Source: Novosphingobium sp. BW1
Lineage (GTDB): Bacteria > Pseudomonadota > Alphaproteobacteria > Sphingomonadales > Sphingomonadaceae
Assembly: GCF_008107685.1 (NCBI RefSeq)
Contig: NZ_VIRF01000091.1
Coordinates: 1-64,000, forward strand
Length of the DNA: 64,000 nt
Direction: 5' to 3'
In this document: one piece after another, positions 52,815 through 60,866 of the stretch
Position numbering within the stretch: the stretch's first letter is position 1
Layout: each line of letters opens with the position of its first letter
The notes under the pieces: model-generated
Database searches by the model: none
Told to the model about the DNA's origin: nothing
Seen by the model: only the letters and a program-made list of their open reading frames with translations
Made by a program: the position numbers and the translations under genes

Positions 52815-54874
52815 GCCGGACGGGCCTTGCGCGACGGTCCGCCGGCACGGTTATAGACATCGATCTCGATACGCGGACGGCCGCGCTTTGCGCCAAGTGT
52901 GAAGTCCTGCACTTCGCGTGGTTGGCCTGGACTGTCGTCCGGGATGGCCTCGCCCGTATCCGGCGATACGGGGGGAACAGGTTCGCGGGGAGGCTGACCA
53001 TCTGCATCGCCGGACTTTCTGCCTGGATTGCGTCGCTGCTCGCGCCGGCCTGGATTTCCATTCGCAGTGCCCGCTTGACCGGGTTCGGAGCACACCTCTG
53101 GTTCCTCTTGCGCCCGTAGGGCAGCAATGATCGCAGCGCCGTCTCCGTCACGCAGCGGAGGATTGACACGCTCCACAAAGCCTTCGGCAATCGTCGGCAA
53201 GGCATTGAACTTGTCCTTGAACCGCACCACCGGCAGGTCCCGGCCGAAGCGCAAATAGCCCGAGAGATTGGGCAGGTTGGTGACCTCGGTGTGCATGACG
53301 AGCGGGCGCGTTACCTGCATGCGCGAGAGGTTCACCCCGTCGCGCATGTCGTTGACGCCGTAGGACATGCCTTCATTCGCCTCGATCTGTTCGACCTGGC
53401 CCAGGTTCTCCGAAACGTGCTTGGCAGTGGGGGTGTCGTTCGCCCGAAGCGCAACCCAGGTCGAGCAATAGCCCGTGATCGCCGCAGCATCCTGGATCCC
53501 GTAAGTCGCTTCCAATTGCGGGTAGGACTGGAACCCGAGAATTCCGCTGCCGCCGTACTTGCGGGCGCGAGCAAGGAAGTCCGACAGGGACGGCAGCTTT
53601 TGCAGGGTGGGTAGTTCGTCGACGACGCAGTAGAGGCGACGCCGGTGATCCGGAGCCATGCTCATGATCGCCGAGATCGCGATGTCGAGCCAGACGGTGA
53701 TGAGCGGTCGCAAGGAAGGAAGCTGGTCGGCCTTCACGGTGATGAAGAGCCAGCTGTCTCCTTCCTCGTTGCTTACCCAGTCGCGGATCGAAAGGCCCGT
53801 GCGGGTATCGTCAAGGTAGGAGAAGCTGCGCATGACGGAAGCGAGTTCGGCCTGGATTCCGGCCGATGTCCGGTCTCCTTCAAGGCTGATGAATGCGGCC
53901 GCTTCGGTATCCTGCGCAAAGGCGACAAGGTCCTTGAGCCGGGAACGCAGCAGGCGGTCGAGGAGAACCGAAACCAGCATCTCGCCTTCGCGCGCAAGCT
54001 TCCTCAGGACCGCGACCAGGGTCCCGCGCGCGGACCTTGCCCAGAACGGATCGCCCGCCTTGTCGGGGATCGTCGATTCCGCCATCTGGTCGTAGTGATA
54101 TTCGCGCGGAACATCCCCCCAGGGCGACCAGTGGGCCGTTCTGGCATCGAGCGGATTGAGGATGATGTCCTTTCCCGGGCGGTAGAACTTCTCAACGAAG
54201 GTCCCTGCCGTATCGTAGACGATCGCGCGCTTGCCCTCCCTGCGAATGCCCTCGAGCATCTTGACGATGATGTTCGTCTTGCCCGTGCCGGGGGCGCCGC
54301 ACAGGAGTATATGTTCCGGCTCAAAGGCATCGGGCACAGGAACACCGCCGATCCGGAAACTTCCTCGCTCGAATTTGGACAGCACCCCCCTGACCTGCCT
54401 GACGGTCCCGAAACGCGCCCCGCGCAGGTATTCGTTCGAGCCAAGCCCCCTGCCCGTGCGGGTAAAGGCATACCAGGCGCAGGCGAGCACGACGAGCGAA
54501 CCTGCTCCCGACAATATGGCACCCCGGATGCATTCAGCTTCAAAGGCATGGAGGGTTTTCGCGGCGATCGGCGATGCCAACAGCCAGTCGGCCGAGGTCC
54601 AGTACTGGGAGCCGGCGGGTGTCTTGAAGAGGACGGGATCGTTCGTTCCGGGGGCGGCCTGAACCTTCATACTCGCTTCAAGAAGCTTGAGGAGGACGAA
54701 GCGCTGATAGTCACTGATATGTTCCAGCACCCACCAGACCGTCAGGATCACCCACAATCCCAGCCCGGCCATTACGGTCTGGGAAAAGACCTGCGTGGTC
54801 ATGCGGACATTATGGACGATCGACTGCCCGCCGCGCGTCCAGCTCCCCAGGGTATCGTTGCGGAAAATGCTCAT
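52811..54874 (-). CDS. traD: TraD-like type IV coupling protein
   Basis: A 687-residue inner-membrane ATPase that links the relaxosome to the secretion channel. Two N-terminal membrane segments (VMAGLGLWVILTVWWVL and LSGAGSLVVLACAWYAF) are followed by Walker A ILLCGAPGTGKTNIIVKM (Lys199), and a Walker B region with RRLYCVVDELPTLQKL. The C terminus is charged and disordered, ending KARPA. It overlaps traI by four bases. Confidence 0.95.
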   Translation of the reverse strand: MSIFRNDTLGSWTRGGQSIVHNVRMTTQVFSQTVMAGLGLWVILTVWWVLEHISDYQRFVLLKLLEASMKVQAAPGTNDPVLFKTPAGSQYWTSADWLLASPIAAKTLHAFEAECIRGAILSGAGSLVVLACAWYAFTRTGRGLGSNEYLRGARFGTVRQVRGVLSKFERGSFRIGGVPVPDAFEPEHILLCGAPGTGKTNIIVKMLEGIRREGKRAIVYDTAGTFVEKFYRPGKDIILNPLDARTAHWSPWGDVPREYHYDQMAESTIPDKAGDPFWARSARGTLVAVLRKLAREGEMLVSVLLDRLLRSRLKDLVAFAQDTEAAAFISLEGDRTSAGIQAELASVMRSFSYLDDTRTGLSIRDWVSNEEGDSWLFITVKADQLPSLRPLITVWLDIAISAIMSMAPDHRRRLYCVVDELPTLQKLPSLSDFLARARKYGGSGILGFQSYPQLEATYGIQDAAAITGYCSTWVALRANDTPTAKHVSENLGQVEQIEANEGMSYGVNDMRDGVNLSRMQVTRPLVMHTEVTNLPNLSGYLRFGRDLPVVRFKDKFNALPTIAEGFVERVNPPLRDGDGAAIIAALRAQEEPEVCSEPGQAGTANGNPGRREQRRNPGRKSGDADGQPPREPVPPVSPDTGEAIPDDSPGQPREVQDFTLGAKRGRPRIEIDVYNRAGGPSRKARPA

Positions 54875-55019
54875 GAGCGCCTTCCCTCCTGCGCAACAGG
54901 GAATGCTTCAGCCCCGAAACGCAGCCCCATCTGGACTGGTTGAGGGACAGCGCCGTGCCCAGCTGGCGACGCCCACACCGCACCCTTTGGGTACCGCGAG
55001 CCTCCTGACATGCCCCCCT

Positions 55020-55319
55020 TCATCGGTCCTGCTCCGGATCGAGGAGGCCCCGTTCGCCGAGGATCGCGCGGGCATCGAGCATCCCTCGCTCGAGAAGTTC
55101 GGGCGAACGCGCGCCGATCGAGGTGGCGAGCAAGGTCAGGATCTGGATCGAGGTCGCCAGAACCTCGTCCTGCGAGGAATAAATGTAGCGCCCGTCGGGA
55201 TCGGCTGCTTCGCCCAAAACCTGGCGGACGAACTCGGATAAGGTGAGGTTTGCGCCGTAGGCCCGGCGCTGAAGTCGCCGGTAAAGGGTGTCGTCCACCC
55301 GGACGCTTATTCTGTGCAT
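55020..55319 (-). CDS. Ribbon-helix-helix DNA-binding protein (TraM/TraY-like relaxosome accessory)
   Basis: A 99-residue protein starting MHRISVRVDDTLYRRLQRRA. The beta-strand ISVRVDD followed by two helices (LYRRLQRRAYGANLTLSEFVRQVL) is a textbook ribbon-helix-helix; the C-terminal half is helical and probably oligomerises. ATG 55319 begins the ribbon directly; the frame runs on to 55427 without a domain. It lies 145 bases upstream of traD on the same strand, where relaxosome accessory proteins binding oriT are usually encoded. Confidence 0.8.
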   Translation of the reverse strand: MHRISVRVDDTLYRRLQRRAYGANLTLSEFVRQVLGEAADPDGRYIYSSQDEVLATSIQILTLLATSIGARSPELLERGMLDARAILGERGLLDPEQDR

Positions 55320-55354
55320 GCCATTGCTCCGCTGCGCGAAGCCCGGCGTCAGAA

Positions 55355-55367
55355 TGTCATGAAGCAG
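55355..55367 (+). repeat. 13-base repeat TGTCATGAAGCAG, copy 3 of 3
   Basis: Lies 36 bases upstream of the ribbon-helix-helix gene start, inside the candidate oriT region. Identical copies occur at 2030-2042 and 19322-19334. Confidence 0.6.
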
Positions 55368-55621
55368 GAGTTTTCTACCGCAAACCGGCAGAAAACTCAA
55401 GAAATGCCGCTGTCCGCCGTGGCACACGCAGGAAAAGCCAGGAAGCCCAAGGGGTTCGCGATGGGAGGCTCAATCGCGATACTACCGGTATGACGCCAAC
55501 CCCGTCCAGCGGGTGACACGGCACCCTTTGCAAGGCACTGAACTAGCGCAGAAAACGCGCGCAGCACCCGTGCGGACGGTGCATTACAAAATTGCCCCTT
55601 GGGGCATGAGTGACGACAACA

Positions 55622-55641
55622 CGCAAGAGCTTGCTCTTGCG
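55622..55641. repeat. Perfect 9-bp hairpin CGCAAGAGC-TT-GCTCTTGCG
   Basis: A 20-base perfect inverted repeat with a two-base loop, 16 bases after a second short hairpin (55593-55606). Such pairs occur near nicking sites and in terminators; no T-run follows on either side, which argues against a simple terminator. Confidence 0.6.
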
Positions 55642-55846
55642 CCCGCAAGTCCTGGCCCGGGAGGGTCAAAAGGCTGAAGGTCATGGACTTTTTCTTGTCC
55701 TTCTTCGGTCCGGATCGAGGGACTCGGTGTCGGCAAAATCGTGCGTGCAATGGCTGTCCATGAAGTTCCCCGCGTGTCCCCGGGAACTTGCCCCGGTGAC
55801 GCGCTTCTTCCCCGGCGCGTCTGCGCCGGAGACATGGAGTGCTTCA

Positions 55847-57091
55847 ATGCGCCGCACCAAAAAGATCGACCTGGCCGGGGTCGACATTCCCTCATTGCCC
55901 CTGCCCTCAACGGGCGAGAAGCTGATCCACGACAGCGAGGCCCTGGGCCTGGCCCTTCGTCTGCGAGCGTCCGGTTCGAGAACCTGGATCGTGTTTGAAA
56001 GCGGCAAAGGTAAGACCCGCCGGAAGACCCTGGGGGATGCCTTCTCTCTTCCCGTTCAGTCCGCGCGGGTGTGCTGCTCGGCGCCCCTGCCCACCCCGCA
56101 AAAGGGCAACTCTGGCCTCTATTCCGAGACGGCAAGCGTCGCTGAAGTGATGGCGGGCTATCTCGCTTTCGGAGAAGATCGGCGATGGAAACCATCCACG
56201 GGACGGGTCATGGAGGGGGCCGCTCGCCTCCATATTCTTCCCCCGCTCGGTGCTCGCCAGGTGCGAGCGGTCACCCATAGCGAGGTCATGAAATGGCATC
56301 AGGAGCTCACCCGGACGACGAGCGCGGCGCGCATGGCGCTCTCGACGCTGTCAGGAATGATGCTCTACGCCGAGGATCATGGACTGCGCAAAGGCGGCTC
56401 GAACCCGTGCCGAGGTCTGCGGAAGAAGGCGCGGGGCGAGCGAGGCAGTCACCTCACACCTGCCACCATGCGCCGCCTGTGGAAGGCGATCGAAGGGCAC
56501 GCCGAGCTCTACCCTGATCCGTGCGACGTCATCCGGCTGCTCCTTCTCACAGGAGCCCGCAAGAGCGAGATCCTGACCCTCGAATGGGATCGTGTCGAAG
56601 ACGGCCGGGCAGTTCTGGAAGACTCGAAATCGGGGCCGAGGACGGTCTGGCTCTGTGCCCCCGCCGTGGCCATTCTCGATCGGCGGCGTTCCCTGTCCCG
56701 CACGCGTTTCGTGTTCCCCGGTATGAACGATGATGCCCCGAGATCGTCGGTGGATTTCGCGTGGAAAAAGATCAGGAAGGCCGCCGGGGTCCCCACGCTG
56801 CGGCTCCATGACTTACGCCATCACTTCGCCTCTGTCGGGGTATCGAACGGGCTTGATCTCAGGGTGGTTGGCGCCCTTCTCGGGCACCACGACATAGACA
56901 GCACACTCGTCTATGCGCACATGCCGACCTCCGCGATCAAGCGATCCGCAAACCGCGTCTCGCGGCTGATCGATGACGCCCTCTCCGATCCCGGCGCACC
57001 CTCACCTACCCGACACCGTCCCTCCCGCGCGCGTTCGCAGCAGCGCGTCCGGTCGTTCGCGGGCACCCTCACGGAGGTGGGAAATGGCTAA
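55847..57091 (+). CDS. Tyrosine recombinase, first of a tandem pair
   Basis: A 414-residue integrase-family protein. An N-terminal DUF4102-like arm region (LIHDSEALGLALRLRASGSR) is followed by a core-binding domain and a catalytic domain with the first Arg in LLLLTGARKSEILTLEW, HxxR in RLHDLRHHFASVGV, and the GHHDIDSTLVYAHM His and Tyr. GGAG precedes ATG 55847; the frame opens earlier. It overlaps the next recombinase gene by 8 bases. It is distinct from the tRNA-side integrase and may act in excision support, dimer resolution or an older integration event. Confidence 0.88.
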   Translation: MRRTKKIDLAGVDIPSLPLPSTGEKLIHDSEALGLALRLRASGSRTWIVFESGKGKTRRKTLGDAFSLPVQSARVCCSAPLPTPQKGNSGLYSETASVAEVMAGYLAFGEDRRWKPSTGRVMEGAARLHILPPLGARQVRAVTHSEVMKWHQELTRTTSAARMALSTLSGMMLYAEDHGLRKGGSNPCRGLRKKARGERGSHLTPATMRRLWKAIEGHAELYPDPCDVIRLLLLTGARKSEILTLEWDRVEDGRAVLEDSKSGPRTVWLCAPAVAILDRRRSLSRTRFVFPGMNDDAPRSSVDFAWKKIRKAAGVPTLRLHDLRHHFASVGVSNGLDLRVVGALLGHHDIDSTLVYAHMPTSAIKRSANRVSRLIDDALSDPGAPSPTRHRPSRARSQQRVRSFAGTLTEVGNG

Positions 57092-58283
57092 CCTCAAGAC
57101 GCAACTGACCGACGCGATCTGCAGCAGAGCTCGACCAGGAGCACGCGAATATGCACTGCGCGACGAACGTCAGGCATGCCTCAGTCTGCGCGTGCGTCCA
57201 TCCGGCACCAAGACATGGGAAGTGCGGGAACGATCCAATGGCCTTCCTGTAAGATCGACACTTGGGACCTTCCCGGCCATGGGGGTGAAAGCCGCCCGAA
57301 TGGCGGCGGTCGCATTCCTAGCCGGAGACAGAAAACCCGTCAGGCGATCTGTGACCTTCCGCGAATTGTGCGCCCAGCATGAACTGCGGCATGCGGCAAA
57401 CCTCAAACCGTCGGGCCTCCGGACCTATCGAACCTACGTCCGGCTGCAACTGCTCCCGGCATTCGGATCATGCCCAATCGATACCATTACCCGCCGCGAT
57501 GTTGTGTGTTGGTTCGAGCGATACGGGATGACCAGCCCGGGCGGTGCAAACCGGGCACTCGGCATTCTGAGCCATATGCTCACCTCGGCTCAGCGGTGGG
57601 ACATGCTGCCACCAGACTGGTCGAACCCGGCGGTCGGAATTCGGCTGAACCGGCGGCGCGCTATCGGCACGTTCCTCTCCAGGGCGCAGATGGCCCGCCT
57701 CGGCGGCGTCCTTACGCGCAGGTCGAACATCGGTTGTCCTGCGGCGGGTGTCCTCGAAGCCCTGCTCCTCACCGGCTGCCGGGTGGGCGAGATTCTATCC
57801 TTGCGCTGGGAGGATGTCCGGCCCGACCGGCTACGGCTTCGAGACAGCAAGACCGGCGCCCGCGATGTTCCGATGGGGACCGCAGCCCGGCGGTTCTTCA
57901 CCTCGTACAGACGGCGACGAACGGCCGCGCGCGGACGCCACAAGGTCTTCCAGTTCGGAGAGGCCGTACCCTACGAACGGGTCAGGACTGTGTGGCTCTC
58001 GGTGCGGAAGGAAGCCCACCTTCCGGGAACGCTGCGCATCCATGACCTGCGGCACAGCTTTGCCAGCCATGCGATCATGGCGGGCGAAAGCCTGTTCACC
58101 GTCTCCCGGCTGCTGGGACATAAGCGCATCCAGACGACTGCCCGCTACGCGCACTTGGCAGACAATACGCTCAGGGCCAGCGCCGAACGGATCGGAATGC
58201 TGATCCTCGATCAGGTGGAGCCGCCAACGCGGCGGGGCAAAGAGCCAACCACGCCGACGAAAACCGGTGGAGGCGCGTCATGA
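57084..58283 (+). CDS. Tyrosine recombinase, second of a tandem pair
   Basis: A 399-residue integrase with the same layout: an arm-binding-like N terminus (RDERQACLSLRVRPSGTKTW), a core-binding region, and a catalytic domain with Arg in LLLTGCRVGEILSLRW, HxxR in IHDLRHSFASHAI and LLGHKRIQTTARYAHL carrying His and Tyr. GGAGG precedes ATG 57084. All catalytic residues are present in both members of the pair. Its stop overlaps the small HTH gene (ATGA). Confidence 0.88.
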   Translation: MANLKTQLTDAICSRARPGAREYALRDERQACLSLRVRPSGTKTWEVRERSNGLPVRSTLGTFPAMGVKAARMAAVAFLAGDRKPVRRSVTFRELCAQHELRHAANLKPSGLRTYRTYVRLQLLPAFGSCPIDTITRRDVVCWFERYGMTSPGGANRALGILSHMLTSAQRWDMLPPDWSNPAVGIRLNRRRAIGTFLSRAQMARLGGVLTRRSNIGCPAAGVLEALLLTGCRVGEILSLRWEDVRPDRLRLRDSKTGARDVPMGTAARRFFTSYRRRRTAARGRHKVFQFGEAVPYERVRTVWLSVRKEAHLPGTLRIHDLRHSFASHAIMAGESLFTVSRLLGHKRIQTTARYAHLADNTLRASAERIGMLILDQVEPPTRRGKEPTTPTKTGGGAS

Positions 58284-58528
58284 CCAGTAGCGAACATGAT
58301 CATGCTGAAATGGGTCAGGCCGAGCAGGAGGTGGGTCAAATGATCTGGCTTCGGGCCGCGCCGCGCATGACGCGGCTTGCGACCATCGTCATCCGGCTCA
58401 GGCTCTACCGTGGCTGGAGCCCGGAACGGATCTGTCGAAGGCTGCATATCTCACGGCGCCGGTTTCGTCGGCACCTGCTCATAGCGGTGCGGGAGATCGC
58501 TCGCGCTGCAGCCGACATCGACAGATAG
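58280..58528 (+). CDS. Small helix-turn-helix protein coupled to the recombinase pair
   Basis: An 82-residue protein with an acidic, His- and Gln-rich N terminus and a basic HTH-like part (TRLATIVIRLRLYRGWSPER, then RRLHISRRRFRRHLLIAV) resembling a sigma region 4 or resolvase-type HTH. The 4-base overlap with the second recombinase gene makes a three-gene operon. It could serve as a directionality factor for the pair. Confidence 0.65.
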   Translation: MTSSEHDHAEMGQAEQEVGQMIWLRAAPRMTRLATIVIRLRLYRGWSPERICRRLHISRRRFRRHLLIAVREIARAAADIDR

Positions 58529-58606
58529 AAAATAACAACGCCCTTCCAGACGCGGCATTGCGCCCAAGACGTGCATCGTTCGGAAGGGCTTGCTAAGGAA
58601 ACGCCC

Positions 58607-59542
58607 GTGAGAACCAATATCGATCACCTTCCTCCGGCAAAGCAACGCGAACTCGAACGTGTTGTCCAGCTCATCTTCGAGGAATTCGAGGATGCCCATT
58701 CGCTGGTCACCAGCGATCGCAAGAAGCGCAGCCGCATAAAGAAGATAGTGCTTTACGGCAGCTATGCGCGCGGCGGCTGGGTCGATGAGCCGCACACGGC
58801 CAAGGGCTATCAGTCGGATTTCGACATCCTGATCGTTGTCAACGACAGCAAGTTGACTGATCGTGCCGAGCACTGGGCAAAGCTTGACGATCGCCTCCTG
58901 CGTGAATTCAGCATTACCGGGAGTCTTCGCACCCCGGTCAACTTCATCGTTCATTCGCTGCAGCAGGTGAATGACGGCCTCGCTCATGGGCGATACTTTT
59001 TCATGGATATCGCGCGCGACGGCATCGCCCTGTATGAATCTGACGATGTCGAATTCCACCGGCCGAAGCCGAAGGCGCCACAAGCCGCCCTCAAGATGGC
59101 CCGAGAATACTATGACGAGTGGTTTCCGGCGGCGGCTGGTCGGCGTGACACCGCTTTGTATGTCACAAAACAGGGGCGGTTAAAGGAAGCGGTGTTCAAC
59201 CTGCATCAGGCTGCGGAGTTCCTCTATCATGGCACGCTGCTCGTCTGCACTTTCTACACACCCCACAATCACAACCTCGCATTTCTCAGAACGCGTGCGG
59301 AAACGCTGGATCTACGGCTGGTTGATGTATGGCCGAGAGAGAGCCGCAAGGATCGGGCGATGTTCAGCAAGCTCCGGGAAGCCTACGTCAAGGCGCGCTA
59401 CAGCAAGCACTACCGCATTTCGATCGAAGAGATCGAATGGCTGAGTGAAAGGATCGAGGCGCTGGGACAGGTCGCGAGCGCTGTGTGTGCAGAACGACTT
59501 GCCGCTTTGGAAAAGGCGGTGGAACTCGAACGCGGCGTGTGA
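58607..59542 (+). CDS. Nucleotidyltransferase-HEPN fusion protein
   Basis: A 311-residue protein from GTG 58607 (AAGGAA upstream). The N-terminal MNT-like nucleotidyltransferase domain has LYGSYARGG (Gly51-Ser52 to Arg55) and DFD (Asp71, Asp73), so the catalytic acidic pair is intact. The C-terminal half is a helical HEPN domain with FNLHQAAEFLYHG and ARYSKHYRIS, the latter a possible R-x3-H variant of the HEPN RNase motif. In MNT-HEPN toxin-antitoxin systems these domains are separate proteins, the MNT antitoxin modifying the HEPN toxin. One-chain versions are known, but their function is unclear. Confidence 0.83.
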   Translation: MRTNIDHLPPAKQRELERVVQLIFEEFEDAHSLVTSDRKKRSRIKKIVLYGSYARGGWVDEPHTAKGYQSDFDILIVVNDSKLTDRAEHWAKLDDRLLREFSITGSLRTPVNFIVHSLQQVNDGLAHGRYFFMDIARDGIALYESDDVEFHRPKPKAPQAALKMAREYYDEWFPAAAGRRDTALYVTKQGRLKEAVFNLHQAAEFLYHGTLLVCTFYTPHNHNLAFLRTRAETLDLRLVDVWPRESRKDRAMFSKLREAYVKARYSKHYRISIEEIEWLSERIEALGQVASAVCAERLAALEKAVELERGV

Positions 59543-59614
59543 AAGGCGATCACGCGGCCTGGGCGACACACGGACGTGCTGGAGAGAGCCTGTCCGGCCC
59601 TCTCCCCGATCCGG

Positions 59615-59839
59615 TCAAAACTCGTCGTCGAGTTTGCCGGTGACCGCGTAGACCACCCTGTCAATCATCTCCATCGGCATGGGGCTGTAGTCCCCCTCAT
59701 CCACCGCGATATAACCGACCTCCCGATCCATGATCACGTACTGCGTGAAGTAACTGCTGCGTGCGCGGTGATGTGCCCGCGTGCAGGCTGCAAAGTAGGC
59801 AGCGTTGTCGGCCTGTGCTGTGTTCGAAATCGTGTGCAT
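59615..59839 (-). CDS. Small hypothetical protein
   Basis: A 74-residue protein starting MHTISNTAQADNAAYFAACT with a strong AGGAGG site before ATG 59839. It is acidic towards the C terminus (AVDEGDYSPMPMEMIDRVVY) and has no membrane segment. It converges with the nucleotidyltransferase-HEPN gene. No family recognised; small proteins like this are common near DUF736 genes on sphingomonad elements, as far as I recall. Confidence 0.6.
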   Translation of the reverse strand: MHTISNTAQADNAAYFAACTRAHHRARSSYFTQYVIMDREVGYIAVDEGDYSPMPMEMIDRVVYAVTGKLDDEF

Positions 59840-60189
59840 GCTAGCCTCCTGTCTTCTTGAATGACAGGGGCGCCGGCTCATGCGGCGTGCGGCCGGGTCA
59901 AGGACGTCCGGGCACAGCCCGGACGCCGCGCAGCGGTGAGTGGGGGAGCCGATTTTGCCGGGGCCGGAGCGCAGCGCAGCGAAGTGGAGGCAGCGGCAAA
60001 ATTGGGGGAACCGCTCATCCTTGAGGCGGACGCACGCCGCATGACACCATGGGCATTCTGAGAGAAGTATTCCAACCTCTCGTGCGAGGCGCTGTCCATT
60101 GGGGCGGTTTCAGCCCCCTTCCCCGCGCGTGAATCAACGTCTCGTAGTTATGGAGCTCCCCGGTTGCGAGCCGGGGAGCGATGTGCCTG
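59840..60189. other. Intergenic stretch dominated by a palindromic element
   Basis: No gene supported. It carries the structured repeat described at 59906-60002 and the probable transcription end of the DUF736 gene. Confidence 0.5.
59906..60002. repeat. Palindromic element with nested inverted repeats
   Basis: A perfect 8-base hairpin GTCCGGGC-ACA-GCCCGGAC (59906-59924) is followed by a larger inverted repeat, ATTTTGCCG (59952-59960) with CGGCAAAAT (59994-60002), enclosing a purine-rich 33-base segment. It lies downstream of the DUF736 gene and could be an intergenic mobile palindrome, a terminator or a structured RNA. Confidence 0.5.
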
Positions 60190-60510
60190 TCAGTCGGCGG
60201 GATTCCAGATGATCGCGTAGGTTTCCTCGTTGTCCTGACCGGCGGCACGGCCGAGGTTCGCGTAGAGCCTGCGGGGACCGAACTCGGGAGCCGCCAGGGT
60301 CAGGGAAACGTATTCATTGCCGGAAGCTTCGCTGCGCCGCTGCCAGCCTGCGCCGACCTCGACACCCGCGGACGTAACACGGAAATCCGGCTGACTATCG
60401 GCAGTCTTGTTGGTGTTGGGCGAAATTTCGATTTCCGCGCGGACGGAAATGGTGCGGAGCTGACCCTTGAAGGTCGAGCCTGAGCGAGTGACGAAACCGA
60501 TTGCGGGCAT
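60190..60510 (-). CDS. DUF736 family protein
   Basis: A 106-residue beta-rich protein starting MPAIGFVTRSGSTFKGQLRT. The DUF736 pattern is visible: an N-terminal GxFxGxLxT strand pair, the central PDFRVTSAGVEVGAGWQRRS block, and the C-terminal EYVSLTLAAPEFGPRRLYAN region. AGGAG precedes ATG 60510. The family is frequent on alphaproteobacterial plasmids and ICEs; its function is not established. Confidence 0.9.
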   Translation of the reverse strand: MPAIGFVTRSGSTFKGQLRTISVRAEIEISPNTNKTADSQPDFRVTSAGVEVGAGWQRRSEASGNEYVSLTLAAPEFGPRRLYANLGRAAGQDNEETYAIIWNPAD

Positions 60511-60866
60511 ATTCTTTCTCCTGATGGTCGCCCGAACCATCCGGGCGATGGGCAGACCGTCGGAGCGGCGCCAGCGCGGCTGCTAACCGTCAGGCCGTAG
60601 CGGCAGCGAAGGACCGGAGCCCGCAGGCTTATTTGAAAGCGGAGCGGCCGCGAGGAGCCCGCCAAGGCGGGCGGGGAAATAAGCCGGAGGCGATGGTTTG
60701 GCAGACGTGCGTGCTGTTCCAGGTCGTTGCCTTCGGAGCCGATGGCTTCGGGATCATTCAAGTGGAAGGCGAACCTGCATCTCAAAGGCTCTAGATCTGT
60801 GCTGCCACATTCAAGAGAAGCACTGCATCATGAGGGCCTCGGTCGGACGGAGCTATGATCGCAAGA
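60511..60866. other. Intergenic stretch upstream of the DUF736 gene
   Basis: No gene supported. Contains the palindromic element at 60626-60685 and presumably the DUF736 promoter; the PIN-toxin gene ends at its right border. Confidence 0.5.
60626..60685. repeat. Nested palindrome upstream of the DUF736 gene
   Basis: The arms GGCTTATTT (60626-60634) and AAATAAGCC (60677-60685) enclose a perfect inner hairpin GCCCGCC-AA-GGCGGGC (60657-60672). The layout of outer arms around a GC-rich centre resembles the element on the other side of the DUF736 gene. Confidence 0.5.

Larger units (their letters stand above)
55320..55846. other. Candidate oriT / regulatory region between divergent genes
   Basis: A 527-base stretch between the leftward relaxosome operon and the rightward recombinase genes. 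It contains two perfect hairpins, TGCCCC-TT-GGGGCA (55593-55606) and the 20-base one at 55622-55641, plus a 13-base repeat at 55355. A 44-codon frame (55359-55493, MKQEFSTANRQ...) has no ribosome binding site and is not called. Position and structure fit oriT, but no known nic consensus was recognised. Confidence 0.4.

Noticed and set aside
53645..54943. 432-codon plus-strand frame
   Set aside because: Antisense to traD, which has an intact P-loop and membrane segments.
55359..55493. 44-codon frame in the candidate oriT region
   Set aside because: No ribosome binding site and no similarity recognised; the region is better explained as regulatory.
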